Below, piece after piece: positions 34,101 to 46,266 of a stretch of 64,000 bases of DNA; positions within the stretch are counted from its first letter, which is position 1, and every line of letters starts with the position of its first letter. The position numbers were made by a program, and so were the translations under genes. The notes beneath the pieces are model-generated. The model had not been told where the DNA came from and ran no database searches. It worked only from the letters and a program-made list of their open reading frames with translations. Location of the stretch: positions 314,566-378,565 of the forward strand of contig MNCI01033650.1 of the NCBI GenBank assembly GCA_015680685.1. Reading direction: 5' to 3'. This DNA is from Gnetum montanum (taxonomy: Eukaryota; Streptophyta; Gnetopsida; Gnetales; Gnetaceae).

Positions 34101-34607
34101 CATATTTCATTCACATTTCATATTGGTAACAGATTCTCCTAAGTCCTCAAGTTGTCTATCGGATGATTTGAGATACTCTGAAGCCTTGTCCAAAGCCTGT
34201 TGGATCTGGGGTTAGACTGTTCCACATTGAAAGTTTCAAATCTCCAACATCAAATTTTTTAGGCGCTATAGGATCAACACTAGTTGTAAATAGGCTAGGA
34301 CAAAGTTCTTCATTGGCACAAACTAACTATAAACCCTTCATAAGCCATTTACAGTAGATAGCTAAAATAATCAGCTAGGGAAGTAAGGAAGTCTTAGGCA
34401 TGTATAGAGTTAGAGATAATCCTAATAAACCTATTGTATCAACAGGGCTTGTAAGAGATCAAGTCCCTTTGCAAGTAGGAGAAGATGATGTTTGGGCATA
34501 ACAAGTTTTGAAAAATGTTGCATCCTTCTAAGTGATGTTCAAAATTAAGAAGGAACCATAGTAGTAGTGATGCAACATCATGATGTAGTAAGAGCCGCAA
34601 AGGTTAT
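31161..34607. other. Low-complexity and unassigned DNA
   Basis: At 31275-31380 CTATTTTNNCTAATNTTAACAATT is repeated imperfectly, and at 31430-31560 TTATTTTGACCTTG-type words recur. Positions 33740-34260 look like an LTR 3' half, ending with a PBS-like GGCGCTATAGGATCAAC at about 34261, but no partner was found. No gene was recognised. Confidence 0.35.
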
Positions 34608-35011
34608 CATTAACCTTTTGGTATGTCAAAACCTTAGAAAACTGAGAATGTGAAAAGTGTATTTATGTGGTCTAGTAGGATTAGGAAACAATATAAAATG
34701 AACAAGAGTAAATCCAAAAGCATGATGAAATCAAAAAAATCATGAGCATCAAAGTGACAAGATAAGTTCAAGATAAGATGAAAGCTTAGTTTCCAAGATG
34801 AGAGTTGGGATGCCAAAATGAGAGCTAGGATGAAAATCTAAGATGACACAAAGTCTCAATTAGAAAACAAATTCTACAAGCCAAAATAAGATGTTCTAAG
34901 ATCTGCCAAGACATCCCATATAATAGAGAAATGTCCCATAGTTCAAAGGGTAGTTGTAGGCTAGATGTCCCAGTTAAACAACAGATGTCCCAGTTGCTAC
35001 TGGGATGTCCC
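34608..35011 (+). repeat. Plus copia 5' LTR, first part
   Basis: Matches the 3' LTR from 51833 (CCTTTTTGTATGTTAAAACC, AAGTGACAAGATAAGTTC, AAAGTCTCAATTAGAAAACA). Rich in GATGTCCC/GGGACATC words. It ends in the target duplication GTCCC (35007-35011) and resumes at 48581. Confidence 0.85.
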
Positions 35012-36067
35012 TGTGGATTAAGAACTTAGAAGGGAGGTTGAATAAGTTCCCTAGTTGAAATTGCGCTTGTCACATAAAAACACCAAATTTTACATTGTTT
35101 TCCAACTTAGGTACTTCCACACTCAAAGGGTAGAAGCCATGCACACCTCTCGACTTTGTTTCTCAATAAAATGTGGTTTGAAGGGCACCACATCTTGTGT
35201 AAGCTCTAAGCTTTGGATTAGAGTGTTTTGTTGTTGTGAAACCACTCAACCTTGCAAGGTTCTAGTAAGCTCAAAATGTGATTTCAAGGATCCCGTAAAC
35301 TTTACAAAATTAAGCTCTGCTCCAAAGTGTTTTGACGCTGCAAAACCACTCCCCCTTAGGATCCCTATAAGCTCAATGAGGATGCCTTCTCACAAGAAGC
35401 ACATAAACCCCACAATGCTATAAGAAAAAGAAAAATACATGAGGAAAGAATGTAACGAAATATACAAGTCCTTGTCGTTGAAGCTCAATATAACATACAA
35501 CCAAGCAAATGATGTTACAATGAAGAACAAGACTATAATAACATAGATGAGACAATGATTGACCTGATGTGAACAGTGCTTGCACAATTCCTTTAAAAGT
35601 TGAAATCTTCTTACAGCATCAAAGTTATCGAAAACTCCTTGGAGTTAGTACATTGGCTACCCAATGGCTAGTGTAGATGTCTTCTTTGAAGTTGAGACGT
35701 CTACCTAAGATTGGCCTAAATTTAGGAGAGACGTATCATTGAAAATGAGACATCTCTTGGAAGACATCTTCTCTAGAATAGAGACATCTACTATTTTTGG
35801 GAGATGTTTCCTCAACTTTTGGGCTCTATCTTCTGAGGATTTCTTCCATCAATTTGTCTTCTTCCTAGTCCTTGGAGCATCTTCATTTGGTTTGTAGCCT
35901 TCATTTTTGGGCAAGCTCTCACCTTGGCCTATGTGATCTTTACTTTGTCTTCTCGTTGTAGATCTTATTTTCTTGAGTTCTTATTCATGCCCTGTAAGAT
36001 CATCACACATCACAAATAATCTATGTTCTCCATTTCCTTAAGGTTTTAACATATCAAAAGGTCAACA
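35012..36067 (-). repeat. Minus copia 3' LTR (1056 bp)
   Basis: Aligns with 47510-48580 throughout, for example ACTTCCACACTCAAAGGGTAGA against ACTTCCACATTCAGAGGGTAGA. Minus-strand start TGTTGACC at 36067. The minus purine tract AAAAAGGGGAAGAT lies at about 36081-36068. U3 (35690-35830) is dense in GACATCT/AGATGTC words. Confidence 0.88.
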
Positions 36068-36344
36068 ATCTTCCCCTTTTTGGTGATTTCCAAACTTAAG
36101 AAAATGGGTTAGTAGTTTCATAAAAAATGTATCTTTGCCATCTTCTCCTTTTTGGACAAAAACAAAAAGGGTTGAAAGACCTTCCCTTAAATAAGTGCAA
36201 GAAAGAAAAAAAGATATAGAGACATATATTTTTATTATTTTTGTGTTTTAAGAGCCTAGAGTAACTATGTTTTATTGAGAATTTAAAAGAAACACTTTAC
36301 TTGATAGGATAGGTCTTATCCCCATATCTTTACAAAGAGAAGTC

Positions 36345-36454
36345 ATCATCACTCATCGAGAGGTTCGGTGAAAGCATTTGCAAGTTGATTTTCTAGCTTG
36401 ATATGCCCATGTTAAGTGTGTTCCCATATAAAGTGATGTCGAATTTCAATGTAG
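36345..36454 (-). pseudogene. pol: Copia RNase H tail
   Basis: Minus frame IEIRHHFIWEHT, then HGHIKLENQLANAFTEPLDE and stops. This corresponds to the end of copia pol, as in the plus element (GHIKLEYIRTNSQLANAFTK, about 51488-51550). It is cut at 36454 where the truncated E3 LTR begins. Confidence 0.8.
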
Positions 36455-36946
36455 TTACCAAGTACTTACACTTAAGTGCTCATGACTAAGGTGTACTCAT
36501 TTTTCTTAATAATAGGAATAGTAAATGACAATAAATGAAAATATTTAACTAAAGAAAATAGTAAATAATTAATGATTAAAAGAAATAATAATCTAAGTGG
36601 ATGCTGTAATAATTACAGTAATCTTGATCTTTATTTCTAGTCATGCAATGTGTCCAAGTACGTCACACTCGAACAGGTGTCGTACGATTACAAACATCAC
36701 ATTGCAGGCATGCACTAGGAAAATAAGAGGACTAAAAAATAATCTATGAAGAAACTAACTGAAAACTGAAACTAAAACTATTTCTTCTATCTATTTTTTT
36801 TTAAATCATGCACCTAAGTGCTATATTTATAGGCTAGCATGGAGGAGACAATATCGATCACTTCTTAGCTTTGATATCACATATTCAATATTGAGGTTAT
36901 GATATCAGGTATCTAATATCGGGGTCAATAGATTCATGGCTTATCA
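36455..36946 (-). repeat. E3 3' LTR, truncated
   Basis: Matches 45795-46266 from TTACCAAGTACTTACAC onward, with minus TATAAATA at 36841-36834. It lacks the R/U5-side 394 bp. The end ...CTTATCA at 36946 abuts the purine tract. Confidence 0.88.
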
Positions 36947-37259
36947 TACCCCCACAACTAAATGAAAACTCATCCTTGAGTTAAACAAAATGAGAAACAA
37001 GTTCTTTACAAAATATTAGGAAGGTATGGGATTATTAACTAGCTTAAACAACAAACAAAACAATTGAATCTTACATGTTGTAATGGTGTAGTACAAAAAT
37101 GGGACACAATAAGACAAAAACTAGGAAGCTCATGTGGTGCCTAGAGGCAGTGTTTTCTTCATTGGTTGCTTCCCTTTGTCACTAGGCTTGTAAACTTTAT
37201 AGCAATCAAGTAATCCCTACAACTTTTCTTCTTTTGTCTATGGGTTGTGTACCATCCAG

Positions 37260-39867
37260 ACTACTAAACCGATGTGTGTTGGCACCGGTATGTCCCAAGG
37301 ACATGACAGTTGTGAGAACATCTTATTGGCCTTCACATACCAGGCTGCAAACTACCATTGTTCTTCCTTAAAGGCCCTAACCTTCTCTCTTAATTCTTGA
37401 TAATCTATTAATCTCCTAGCTAGGTCTAAGGTGACATCCTTATGTTCATGGTAGCTAGCTTTAACCACCTCCAATTCTGAGTTTGTTATATGGAGCTTTT
37501 GCAAAGCATATTTTCTATTTGCAAACTCTTTCTCATACAATGCATAAGTGGCTACTACCTGCTTCTCCAGCTTGCTACGATGCCTACCTGTTGTTAACAT
37601 GGTGAGGTTGGCATATTTGAGGTTAGCCAACACCATGTATTCTTTCAAATCTTCAATCTACAGGTCTTTATTCTTTACTTCCGTGTGGTGGACTAAGGCA
37701 TAGTTATCTAGAATTGGCTGCCACTTAGGATTTTGTGTTCATAAGGATCTAATGTGAGATTTAACCGTTTGGATCTCTTTTTCATTTATTTTTTTAGACA
37801 TGCCTACTTGGTCGCAGAAGTGTTCCTTTAATTTTTTGTGCTTCTTGGCCTCATTCTACCATGCACTGATTTCTATTGATGATTTTTGTCGAATAGCGTG
37901 GACCTCCTCCATTGCAAGGGTTTTTTCTCTCTAGCCAATCTATTGATGTCTGAGTTGATCCTCACTAGTTGTTCTCTTAATTGGTAGATGCTCTCCTCAA
38001 TAATGTTCTTCTGCTTTTCAATTGTGGTCAACCTTGAATTTTTAGAGGCAAGATAATTATTTTCCTCTTACATGGTGGTCAATGCCTTTTTATACATGTA
38101 GGATTGTGCATCAACAACTAAATCATTCTAGACTACTTTCTTCTTTTCTTGATTTGCAGCTACACTCTCCTCAATTAGCTTGGCCAATAGCTCTATCCTG
38201 AATTGTTCCAACTGGTCAAGTGCAACAAATTGGGTAGGGTCCCATTGTTCAACTCTCATGGCAGCCAACTCTTGTTGTAACCTTTGCACTTCTGCTTCTA
38301 CATGCTCTGCCCTCACTTCAGCCATAACTAACTTCCCTTTGATGGCTATGAGGTCTAATTGTGTTGCAATAACATCACTAGAGATGTTAAATTGGGTGGT
38401 CATTACTTGCCCTATCTGCAATAGTTGATCCAATACATCCTCATGCACCGTAGGAGTCACATAAGTTACAACCAGCATCTGTGCATCTTTGGTCCCATTC
38501 AAATCTACTAGGGGCACAATAGGCACATTAAACAATTCTTTGATATGATCTATAATCACTTCTATTATACTTGCCACATCTTGATGCTGCATTACCACAA
38601 CTGTGGCACCTTCTTCAGTTTCAAGAATTACTTGAAAGGATGCAGCATTTTCAAAAATTTGCTTGAACCACTAGTATTATCTTCCTAATTATAATGAGAT
38701 CTCTCCCCTTGTTGAATCAACTGAAACAATGGGCTATATAGCATCATTGATTACTTTGAAGAGATTAGACTCATCTCTACTTCCCCAACTGATAGCCTTT
38801 GCAATTTTCTATAAATGGCTCATTGAGGGCCTGTAATCTTGTGGTGGCAACAATGGTGGGGCTTGTATTTCTGGGCACTATTTAAGCTCATGTTGTACTT
38901 CTACTTTTGGCTCTGCTTCTTTCTTTGGTTCTTGCTCTTCACCAAGATCTTTTCTTGGTGTTGCAAGTTTGAGGAGTTCGGTGAAGGAGGTGTTCCAAGC
39001 CTTCCTGGGGATATCATTTATATATCCTATGATTTCAGTGCATTTACATAACTTTCTGATTAGGATATGGAATGGAAGTGTTGGTTTTCCTACCTTTTTC
39101 TCCTCGAACTGCCTCTGAATTTTAGTGAAGTAGAATTGGGAAAGATTGGCCACATATTTGACCATTAAGATAGCACTTCCCCTGGCCACATATGTTGATA
39201 TTCGGTTGAGCTCTTTGGTGGGAAACAAATGGTATGTACTGATTTTGAAATATGTCCTTTCCTCTAGAGTTAGTTCATTATATGTTTTTTCTTCTTTGCC
39301 ATATGCTTGCTTTAGCCATAATTTTCTAGTGTCAAGCTCAAATCTAGTGGATAGATGGGCTACATTAGCCCCTTCATTTGGTAAATTAAGAGCTATTGCA
39401 ATTGCCTTGATTGAAAAAGAGATATTAACTCTATAAATGTTTACAGTGGTGCCTTCATCTTTGTTGTGCGAGAATTGATGGGTCTTGCTAAGGTACCATT
39501 TGCCACTATCTGAAAGAATGTGCCACAAGGGTAACACTTGAAGTTGTCTCCAAACTGCTCCTAGAGAAAACTCTATAAATGGGTTGAAATTCATTTCCAT
39601 GATGACTAAGGTCAATATAGACTTTTCTTGAATGGCTACAAGGCAATCAGGGGGCAACATGAGATGTTTTCCATGCACAAAAGCTGGTGGTTTTGCAACC
39701 TCTCCTTGCACCAGCTATCCTATAATAGGAGCCTCTTGATGAATGCTAAATCACTAGGCTTCCTACTCCACATGCTTTGCATGTTCACCTTGCTATCCCC
39801 TACCACCTCATGGACATTTAAGTGCTCTCTGTGAAGGTTCTCCTTGTGCACCTCTTTTTGGGGCCAT
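37260..39867 (-). pseudogene. E3 ORF2: plant-transposon-protein-like domain plus coiled coil
   Basis: The ATG at 39867 (MAPKRGAQ) opens a region of about 870 codons. After a frame-damaged start, an open stretch at 39711-38878 holds a domain of about 250 residues: WYLSKTHQFSH, VNIYRVNISFSIKAIAIALN, LPNEG, YHLFPTKELNRIST, ILMVKYVANLSQFYF, LPFHILIRKLC. These resemble the 'putative plant transposon protein' domain found in Athila-like ORFs. The same frame continues through several stops into coiled-coil sequence (38598-38128; VQRLQQELAAMRVEQWDPTQ) and, after frame changes, 37648-37352 (LIDYQELREKVRAFKEEQW), then YVKANKMF and CPWD. The C-terminal two thirds align with E5 (52661-54144). The function is unknown; the N-terminal homology is by eye and tentative. 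Confidence 0.7.
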
Positions 39868-41730
39868 CTACAATTAAGCAACGATCAAGTGTTACTAAGG
39901 TTGTATTCTTTATCATTAATCAATTTATACCTTACTCATTACCTTAGTTGATTAAGTTCTTAGTTCATATGATTGCAGAGTTAGAAACATTTTCAAGAAA
40001 AATTCTCAAAAACTATCTATCCCTTATATGACCTTATACAATTGGTTCCTTTTTTCTTATGTGTGGCTTGTTATGATGGTTGTGGTCCCTTGGGTGTAAA
40101 AATTAAGGTTTCTAGCATTAATATGATTGATTATTCATGATAATGCCTAAAGTTTTTAACACTCTTACCCTAAAGTGGGTGCACAAAGCTATGAGTCACA
40201 AGAGAAAATTTCAACAACTCCCCTAGTTGCAAATGATGAGAATGAAGTTTGGGCACTACGAGGATCATATATATAGGTTTTATGTGACCCAATATTGGGT
40301 ACCTGATATCAGGGTTCATGAATAAGCATCTCATGGGGGTACTGAGCATGAAAAATGAAGCTTTGTGATTAATTGAAAGGTTTGAGGTTGGGTCAATAGT
40401 GTTGGGGTAAGTGAAAAATTACTTTGAAGCACCAAAAGTGTGAGAAGGTGGAGTTGTTGATGTGAAAAGCTTTAGAAGAAGCAAGAAAAAGGGCATTGAA
40501 ATCAAGGTGGTGGACAGATCAAGTTACATAAGAAGGGAAACAACAAAATGTAAAAATTAAGCACTTGGAAGGTTAAGAATGATGTGGTTATGTCAAACAA
40601 GTACAAGTTACATAAGTGGATCCTCCCTAGAGCAAGCTCTAACCTATGATGCCCTTGTATAACCACACCTAAAAGTGTCTGTAGGCACTAAAGGGGTTGA
40701 ATGTAATGTATACCTATGGAACAAAACATACATGTTAAAACCACCAATTTAAGATAAGAACTCTATTTTACACAAAACCACAAGTTATGATCATTTGGAA
40801 AATGAGATGAGATGGACTATAGAAAGGATTGCAAAAATTAGGACATGAGGTGTCTTACCATGTGTGTTATTAATGGTTAAATAATCATGAGTCCTTTCCA
40901 AGATTCAAACCAAGTCCAAACCACATTGCAATGACATCACTTTATTTCATCATGTTGACGAGCAACCATAAGACTATCATAGTTACGAGGAGTAACATCA
41001 CTTGGTGTTTTGTCCAAAGGAGGAGCTTTTTGATTACACACATGTGGTTCTTTTTCTTTTAAGTTCTAAGAAGCCATTAACCTTCAGGCGTGGGTGCATG
41101 TCTTTCTAGTGAGACCTGCAGAAGTTTATTCAATGTCATTTTAGGTTACTCTTACTCCTATTTTTCATTAGATCTAGAAGCATATGGTTACAACCTTAGA
41201 AACATGATAGAATATATAGAAGTGGCCAAAGAGAATCCACAAATCTTCTTGATATCACACCCCTTACATTCTACCTTAGTTCTTGACTTTTCTACCTAGA
41301 CACAATGATTATGAAGTTATTTTTAGTCTCATGGAGAAAAAGGATGTCATTATGACCAAAGTAAGAACCTTTTATTAACAGAATAGGTGGATGGATGTCA
41401 TGGTCTCAGTGTTTGAATAATCAGTCCTTATGACTTGACAACATAGAGAAAGCCTCACCTCAATGGGCAACATGATCAATTTATTCACAAGCAAGATTAC
41501 ACAACAAAGAAAATAAAAATAATAACTAGAAAAAATTGGAAGAAATAGGAAAAATTGGTTCAAGAAAGAGGAAAATGACAAAAAATTGTAAAATAAAAAG
41601 ATGAAAAGCACTTAAGAATCTTGAAGATTAGAATGGGAGGTGACCCCCACAACTAAACATTTGGCCATGACAAGGATTAATAAGTGGATAGATATGATCC
41701 ATGCATGTATAAAACATTAGTAACCATTCA
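39868..41730 (-). other. E3 noncoding spacer between gag and ORF2
   Basis: Positions 40880-41730 match E1 961-1905. They include the T-rich spacer (minus, about 41640-41500) with TTTTACAATTTTTTGTC. Positions 39868-40880 have no recognised content. Confidence 0.55.
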
Positions 41731-43404
41731 TTCCCTAGCCTCTGGGTATCTGTTGATGTTGTGGTGGCTGGGTAGACAAATCGTCGATCACACACTTAAG
41801 TGTTAAATGTCTAGTGGGTCAGGATGTGAGTTCTATTATCATGACAAATGTCTAGCCCACAAGTGTACCCTTGATCATGATATGATATGCATGGATTTGT
41901 TGGTCTCCCCACATTGCTAGATTCATTGTTTGGGTTTGGGATTGAAGTAATGATGGACGGTGGCCCTTGTGTATGATTAGAGGACATTGGTCATGAAAAG
42001 GAAGGTGGTGCCCTAGATTGGCATTGTGTTGGTTTGGATGATGTGGTGGATCCATGCATGGTTTGCTTCAGCTTATGACCTTTCCTCCAAAAGGGACGTT
42101 TCCTACATTGCAATTAAGACCCATTGGTGCTAGCATGTTTATGCACATTTGCAACACAAGTGACATTCATTTGTTGATATTGTGATGTCTAACCTTCTTA
42201 TGTTACTGGTAGTGGCATATAATGGGATGGAGTATGAGAATATTGAGGGTAGGATGAATGGTAAGAGGCGTGAGGTGATGATCCTTTAGGGGATGTCATC
42301 GGTTGATGGTACTTGGGAGGGTGGTAGTGGCAATTTGAAGTAGAGGATGTAGAACTAGTTGGGGAAATAAGGTGTTGAACATAATATCTGTGTAGTTTTG
42401 ATGGATAGGGCTGATTTGGTGGTGGACTCCCTCATGACTATGGTTGTTTCCATGATGGTTGATGATCATTTTAAGGCTAGTGATAAGTCCCCCTAGGATG
42501 GTATGATCAGTTGTGGAACTATCTATAATTACCTTGTGGGAGATGAAATCTCTCAAGTATGTGCTTTTGCACAAACTTTGAATTTAAGGCACCTACCCAG
42601 TACTCTTGTAGATGTAATAAGATTGAGCAATGGCCCTTTGGATGGTCATATATGCAGATGTCGCATCAATTATCTTCGTCTGTGGTTGAGTCTATAGCCT
42701 CACTCTCTTTAGCCATTTTTTCCATTTACCAAAAAGTGTTCCTAGCTATTTCTTGGTTCTATATCCTTTGTTTATTGTGATCACTTGGTTTATTTTGCAT
42801 GATCCTCTCCTCAACCATCTCAATGAGAGTTGTAATGTTTTCATATATCCATTTGGACATCCTATTAAACTTTACTTCAAGTTCATCAATAGAATTCTAT
42901 ATCAGCAAGGTTTGTTATGGAATCACCTTATCGAGAGCTACCTCTTTCTATGTACCATAGATATGGACCTCCTTTTATTGAAGAGTTGGGCCCCATTTAT
43001 ATTTCTTGACATTCTTCCATTTACATATCTCTCCTTCTTCTTTTGCCACACATTCAATTAGCTCTTGGATCTTATGGGCTTGGAGCTCATATAATTGCCC
43101 TAGGGCATACATCCCAAGGGTCTCCCTTGTTTAATTACAAAGTCCATCTATGATGTGGAAAAGTTGTCTCTCCTTGGAGAAACCAAGCCTTGGCCATCTA
43201 TTCAGTAAGTCATAAGATCTATCTAAGGCCATGTCCAAGGGTTCATGTTGTTCTTTCTTTCACTCTTAGATCCATTTCCTCAGGTTAGACACCCTCACAT
43301 AGGTTTGGTATTTCTCATTGAAAAGTTCTAGCATTGTGGACCATTGATGGATTGAATTTGGTCTCAACAATCTATACCACATTTTAGCTTTATCAATTAG
43401 TATC

Positions 43405-44535
43405 CCAACGATGCATATCTCTTCTTTAGGCACGGGCATTTCTGGCCTAGCCAGTACTCCAGTATCTGGCGTGCTACCTCCTATTAGCTCACATCAATTC
43501 ACTAGAGATGCACCAACACCTCTGATAGGCATGGGCATTCCCAGCCTTGCCAGTATGCTCTCATAACTGGCACTTCCTTCTGTCGCCCCAACAGGAGGAT
43601 GGTCTGGCATCGCACCAGACCTGGCTTAGCACTGACCAAGCCATGGCACAGCTTCGCGCTGGCCTTGCACTGCACCAAGACCTCCTGTCTTGACTGCCTA
43701 CATACCTACTCGCATCATAGGATTAGGGTCATGTAGTTCTAAGTTTGCATCAGCCTGAACTTGCCATACCAAGTGTGCATGCGATACGCCTGGACATCTC
43801 CAAACGTAACCGCTCGCATGTGCTACACCCAACGGTAACAGATGTGCATGCACTACATCTGGATTAGTCCATTTGCAACCTCTTTGCATGCGTCGCCCCT
43901 GGCTCCATCTGTTTAGGTAACACCAGCTACCTAGCGCACTTGCTACATGCTCATTCCACAAGTCATCTGTAGAGAACAAATGCCTTTCCACACCCTGGGT
44001 GTGAACCAACCATAGCTCACATACGCCTACACACAAGCGTTTGCATCGGGAGCTCAAAGGGTCATGACAAACCCACCCCCACTGGATGAGTAGTTCGATG
44101 TCCTCATCGAAAGTCCCTGTGAGTAGGAGTTCAATCAACTCCTTGCCACGTTCCATTGTGGCATCCTTTTTGGTGTGTCGACTCCTTCGACAAGCACCCT
44201 TGATCCAATGGCTAAGAACCGTCTTAGCAGTTCTGTTTGACTCAGCAAATTTGCTACCTAGTTCTCCTAACCAGGTCAATGAACCCAATCAAAGTCAAAC
44301 TCCACAAGGTACTTTGGCACCTTGCCTACTACTTTGGAGAACACCGGCTCTCCATACGGGGCATACAAAGTTTGAAGGTAGCAAGCCTCCAATAGCTCCC
44401 GTAACTACCTCCGTAGTTAATCCCACTCCCATGGGGAACCTACAATATGGAACACTCGCAGGCACTCTCACCTCTGGTTCCACCTGCTTGCACAACTCAA
44501 CAAGCTTTGTGAGTCAACTCCTTTATTAATTGATG
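43405..44535. other. GC-richer ~1.1-kb insert in E3 gag
   Basis: It interrupts the gag core between ...ATCAATTAGTATC and ATTAATTGATGGATAT..., which may be imperfect target copies. Composition is clearly GC-richer than the surroundings. Two related blocks, GGCACGGGCATTTCTGGCCT and GGCATGGGCATTCCCAGCCT (about 43430 and 43528), and several GCATGCG/GTGCATGC words suggest internal repeats. No terminal inverted repeat was seen. The origin is unknown. Confidence 0.6.
43698..44288 (-). CDS. Open frame of 196 codons in the insert, unknown
   Basis: One of the longest uninterrupted frames in the window, in sequence unlike its AT-rich surroundings. It begins MGSLTWLGELGSKFAES, has a basic patch (ACRRSRHTKK) and an acidic-hydrophobic stretch (ELIELLLTGTFDEDIELLI), and is Cys/His/Trp-rich later. 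No family was recognised. GC-rich DNA has fewer stops, so openness alone is weak evidence for a gene. It could be a captured gene piece. Confidence 0.25.
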   Translation of the reverse strand: MGSLTWLGELGSKFAESNRTAKTVLSHWIKGACRRSRHTKKDATMERGKELIELLLTGTFDEDIELLIQWGWVCHDPLSSRCKRLCVGVCELWLVHTQGVERHLFSTDDLWNEHVASALGSWCYLNRWSQGRRMQRGCKWTNPDVVHAHLLPLGVAHASGYVWRCPGVSHAHLVWQVQADANLELHDPNPMMRVGM

Positions 44536-45380
44536 GATATATTTTAAGCTTTTGCCACCCACTTTCAATGTTGTAGAAAGCATAGGCATCATGGAAGGCT
44601 TGTAAATGATGTTATGAATCTAAATAATAGCCTCCTACAAATTTAGGAATATTATTCATATCAAGCCTGGGTAGGTGACTCTCTTTGCAATTCCTACGAG
44701 ATATCTTAATTGCCTCTATGATCTACATTAGGCTTCGAATGACCAAAAAGGTTCATTTTCATCAGACAGGTTGTGACAGAAATTTCTATTCGGTTGATTG
44801 TGATAGAAATTTCTATTCGGTTGATTGTGACAATTTTGTCTATGTTCATGTTGATGACTATGAGCATTCCTATGGATTCAATTTTTTTTCTATTCCAACC
44901 CCTTAGTGGAACTTTATCTTCATACCTATGATCATCTTCGTTAGAACTAGATGTTGAGAGGAAAGAGAAAGATGAGGAACTAGAAGGATTACCATGGCTT
45001 TTATGGTGTTCCCTAGGGTCCTTTGATTTATTGTTTTTTGGTTTTGAAGAGGTCTTAGGCCTTGAGGCCTCCCCTAGTTTAGGACTTACATCATCTCCTC
45101 TAAGATTATCTATCTTAGGTGAATCTAGTCTTTAAGTGTTGTCAGGATGGTCATGATCATAAGAAACCCTTGCATAAGGTTGGTGACTCCAAGTTTCTTC
45201 ATCGTATATCTCATTATTTCTCTAATGAATGCGTTCGCTATACAGTGCATTATCACTTTTGTGTGAGAGAGACATTATTGTTAGTTTATGGTGTGTGTGA
45301 GTTAATACTTTCTAAAAGATATATTGTTAATACCTTTATAGCGATTATGTATAATATAACTAATCTATATGACTAGCACC

Positions 45381-45399
45381 ATCCCTAGCAATGGTACCA
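45381..45399 (-). promoter_or_regulatory. E3 primer-binding site
   Basis: Minus strand TGGTACCATTGCTAGGGAT, one base from the LTR. It is the tRNA-Asp-type site of E1/E2 with further transitions. Confidence 0.75.
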
Positions 45400-45400
45400 A

Positions 45401-46266
45401 TGATGAGCAACAAGGTACCCCTATGCTTAATCATACGAATCACAAGCATTCATACATGATCCAGTCAAATTTTGTGGATGGGACTAGTTGTGGTATCTAG
45501 ACTGTTATGCTCTAATTGCAGTTCGTTGTCTTCCCACTTGGACTAGTGGTATCTTTGTCATGTATGGTTTAGTCCAAAGTGAGGCATGTGATGTTGTATA
45601 ATTCTATGCTACTCCTAATTATGACAAAGAGATGAATTAATTAAGCTACTGAACAATGGAGAGTAAAATCTAATCTAGCCTATATGTGATGAGTATCCAC
45701 TCTTAATTGTCCATACATGCCTTGGACTTCATGAGACTACTTCTAGGATTTCCAAGTATATGTCACTGGGTGTGCCAAACAATACACTGATGGATTACCA
45801 AGTACTTACACCTAAGTGCTTGTGACTAAGGCATACTCATTCCGCTTAATAACAAGAATAGTAAATAGTAATAAATGAAAACATTTAACTAAAGAAAATT
45901 GTAAATAATTAGTGATTAAAACCAATAATAATCTACGTGGATGCTACAATGATGGGAGTAATCTTGATCTTTATTTCTAGTCATGCAATGTGTCCATGTC
46001 ACACTCAAACAAAGTTGTCATACAATTATAAACATCACATTGTAGGCATGCACTAAGAAAATAAGAGGACTGAAAAATAATCTACAAAGAAACTAACTAA
46101 AAACTAAAAATAAAACTATTTCTTCTATCTATTGTTTTTCAAACCATGCACCCAAGTGTTGTATTTATAGGCTAGCACAAAGGAGATGATATTAGATATC
46201 TAGCATCGCTTCCTGGCTTTGATATTGTGTATCTAATATTGGGGTCGATAGATTCATGACTCATCA
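45401..46266 (-). repeat. E3 5' LTR (866 bp)
   Basis: Plus-strand ends are TGATGAGCAA (45401) and GACTCATCA (46266). Minus TATAAATA at 46169-46162. Homologous to E1 3961-4848 across the R/U5 side. Confidence 0.88.

Larger units (their letters stand above)
41731..45275 (-). pseudogene. gag: E3 gag, stop-riddled and interrupted
   Basis: Starts MSLSHKSDN at 45275. The N-terminal part has a Ser-rich run (SSSSSFSFLSTSSS). The capsid core is split: GGYYLD and HLQAFHDAYAF lie at about 44640-44570 and the rest resumes at about 43400 (STMLELFNEKYQTY, EPLDMALDRSYDLLNRW, FHIIDGLCN, TRETLGMYALGQLYELQ). The CHCH motif CDICIYDHPKGHCSILLHL is at 42665-42609, followed by a Pro/Tyr/Ser tail. A 27-bp tandem duplication (44771-44824) enlarges the N-terminal region. 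It is non-functional through stops, frame changes and the insert. Confidence 0.8.
36455..46266 (-). mobile_element. E3: RT-less LTR element with gag and a second ORF
   Basis: Minus-strand order: 5' LTR (46266-45401), PBS, gag (45275 to about 41730, itself interrupted at about 43405-44535), noncoding with T-rich spacer, ORF2 (39867 to about 37260), purine tract, truncated 3' LTR (36946-36455). No RT or integrase motif was found in the roughly 8.45 kb between the LTRs, and no DSG protease either. Same family as E1, E2 and E5. It sits inside the minus-strand copia element; 394 bp of its 3' LTR and the adjoining copia integrase/RT are absent, which suggests one deletion removed both. Confidence 0.85.

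Noticed and set aside
33740-34300. Possible LTR end plus PBS-like GGCGCTATAGGATCAAC at about 34261
   Set aside because: No partner LTR, target duplication or coding sequence found; kept only as a remark in the region entry.
44086-44529. 147-codon plus-strand frame in the GC-rich insert
   Set aside because: Opposite-strand partner of the 196-codon frame in GC-rich DNA; neither is recognised, and the shorter one has no added support.
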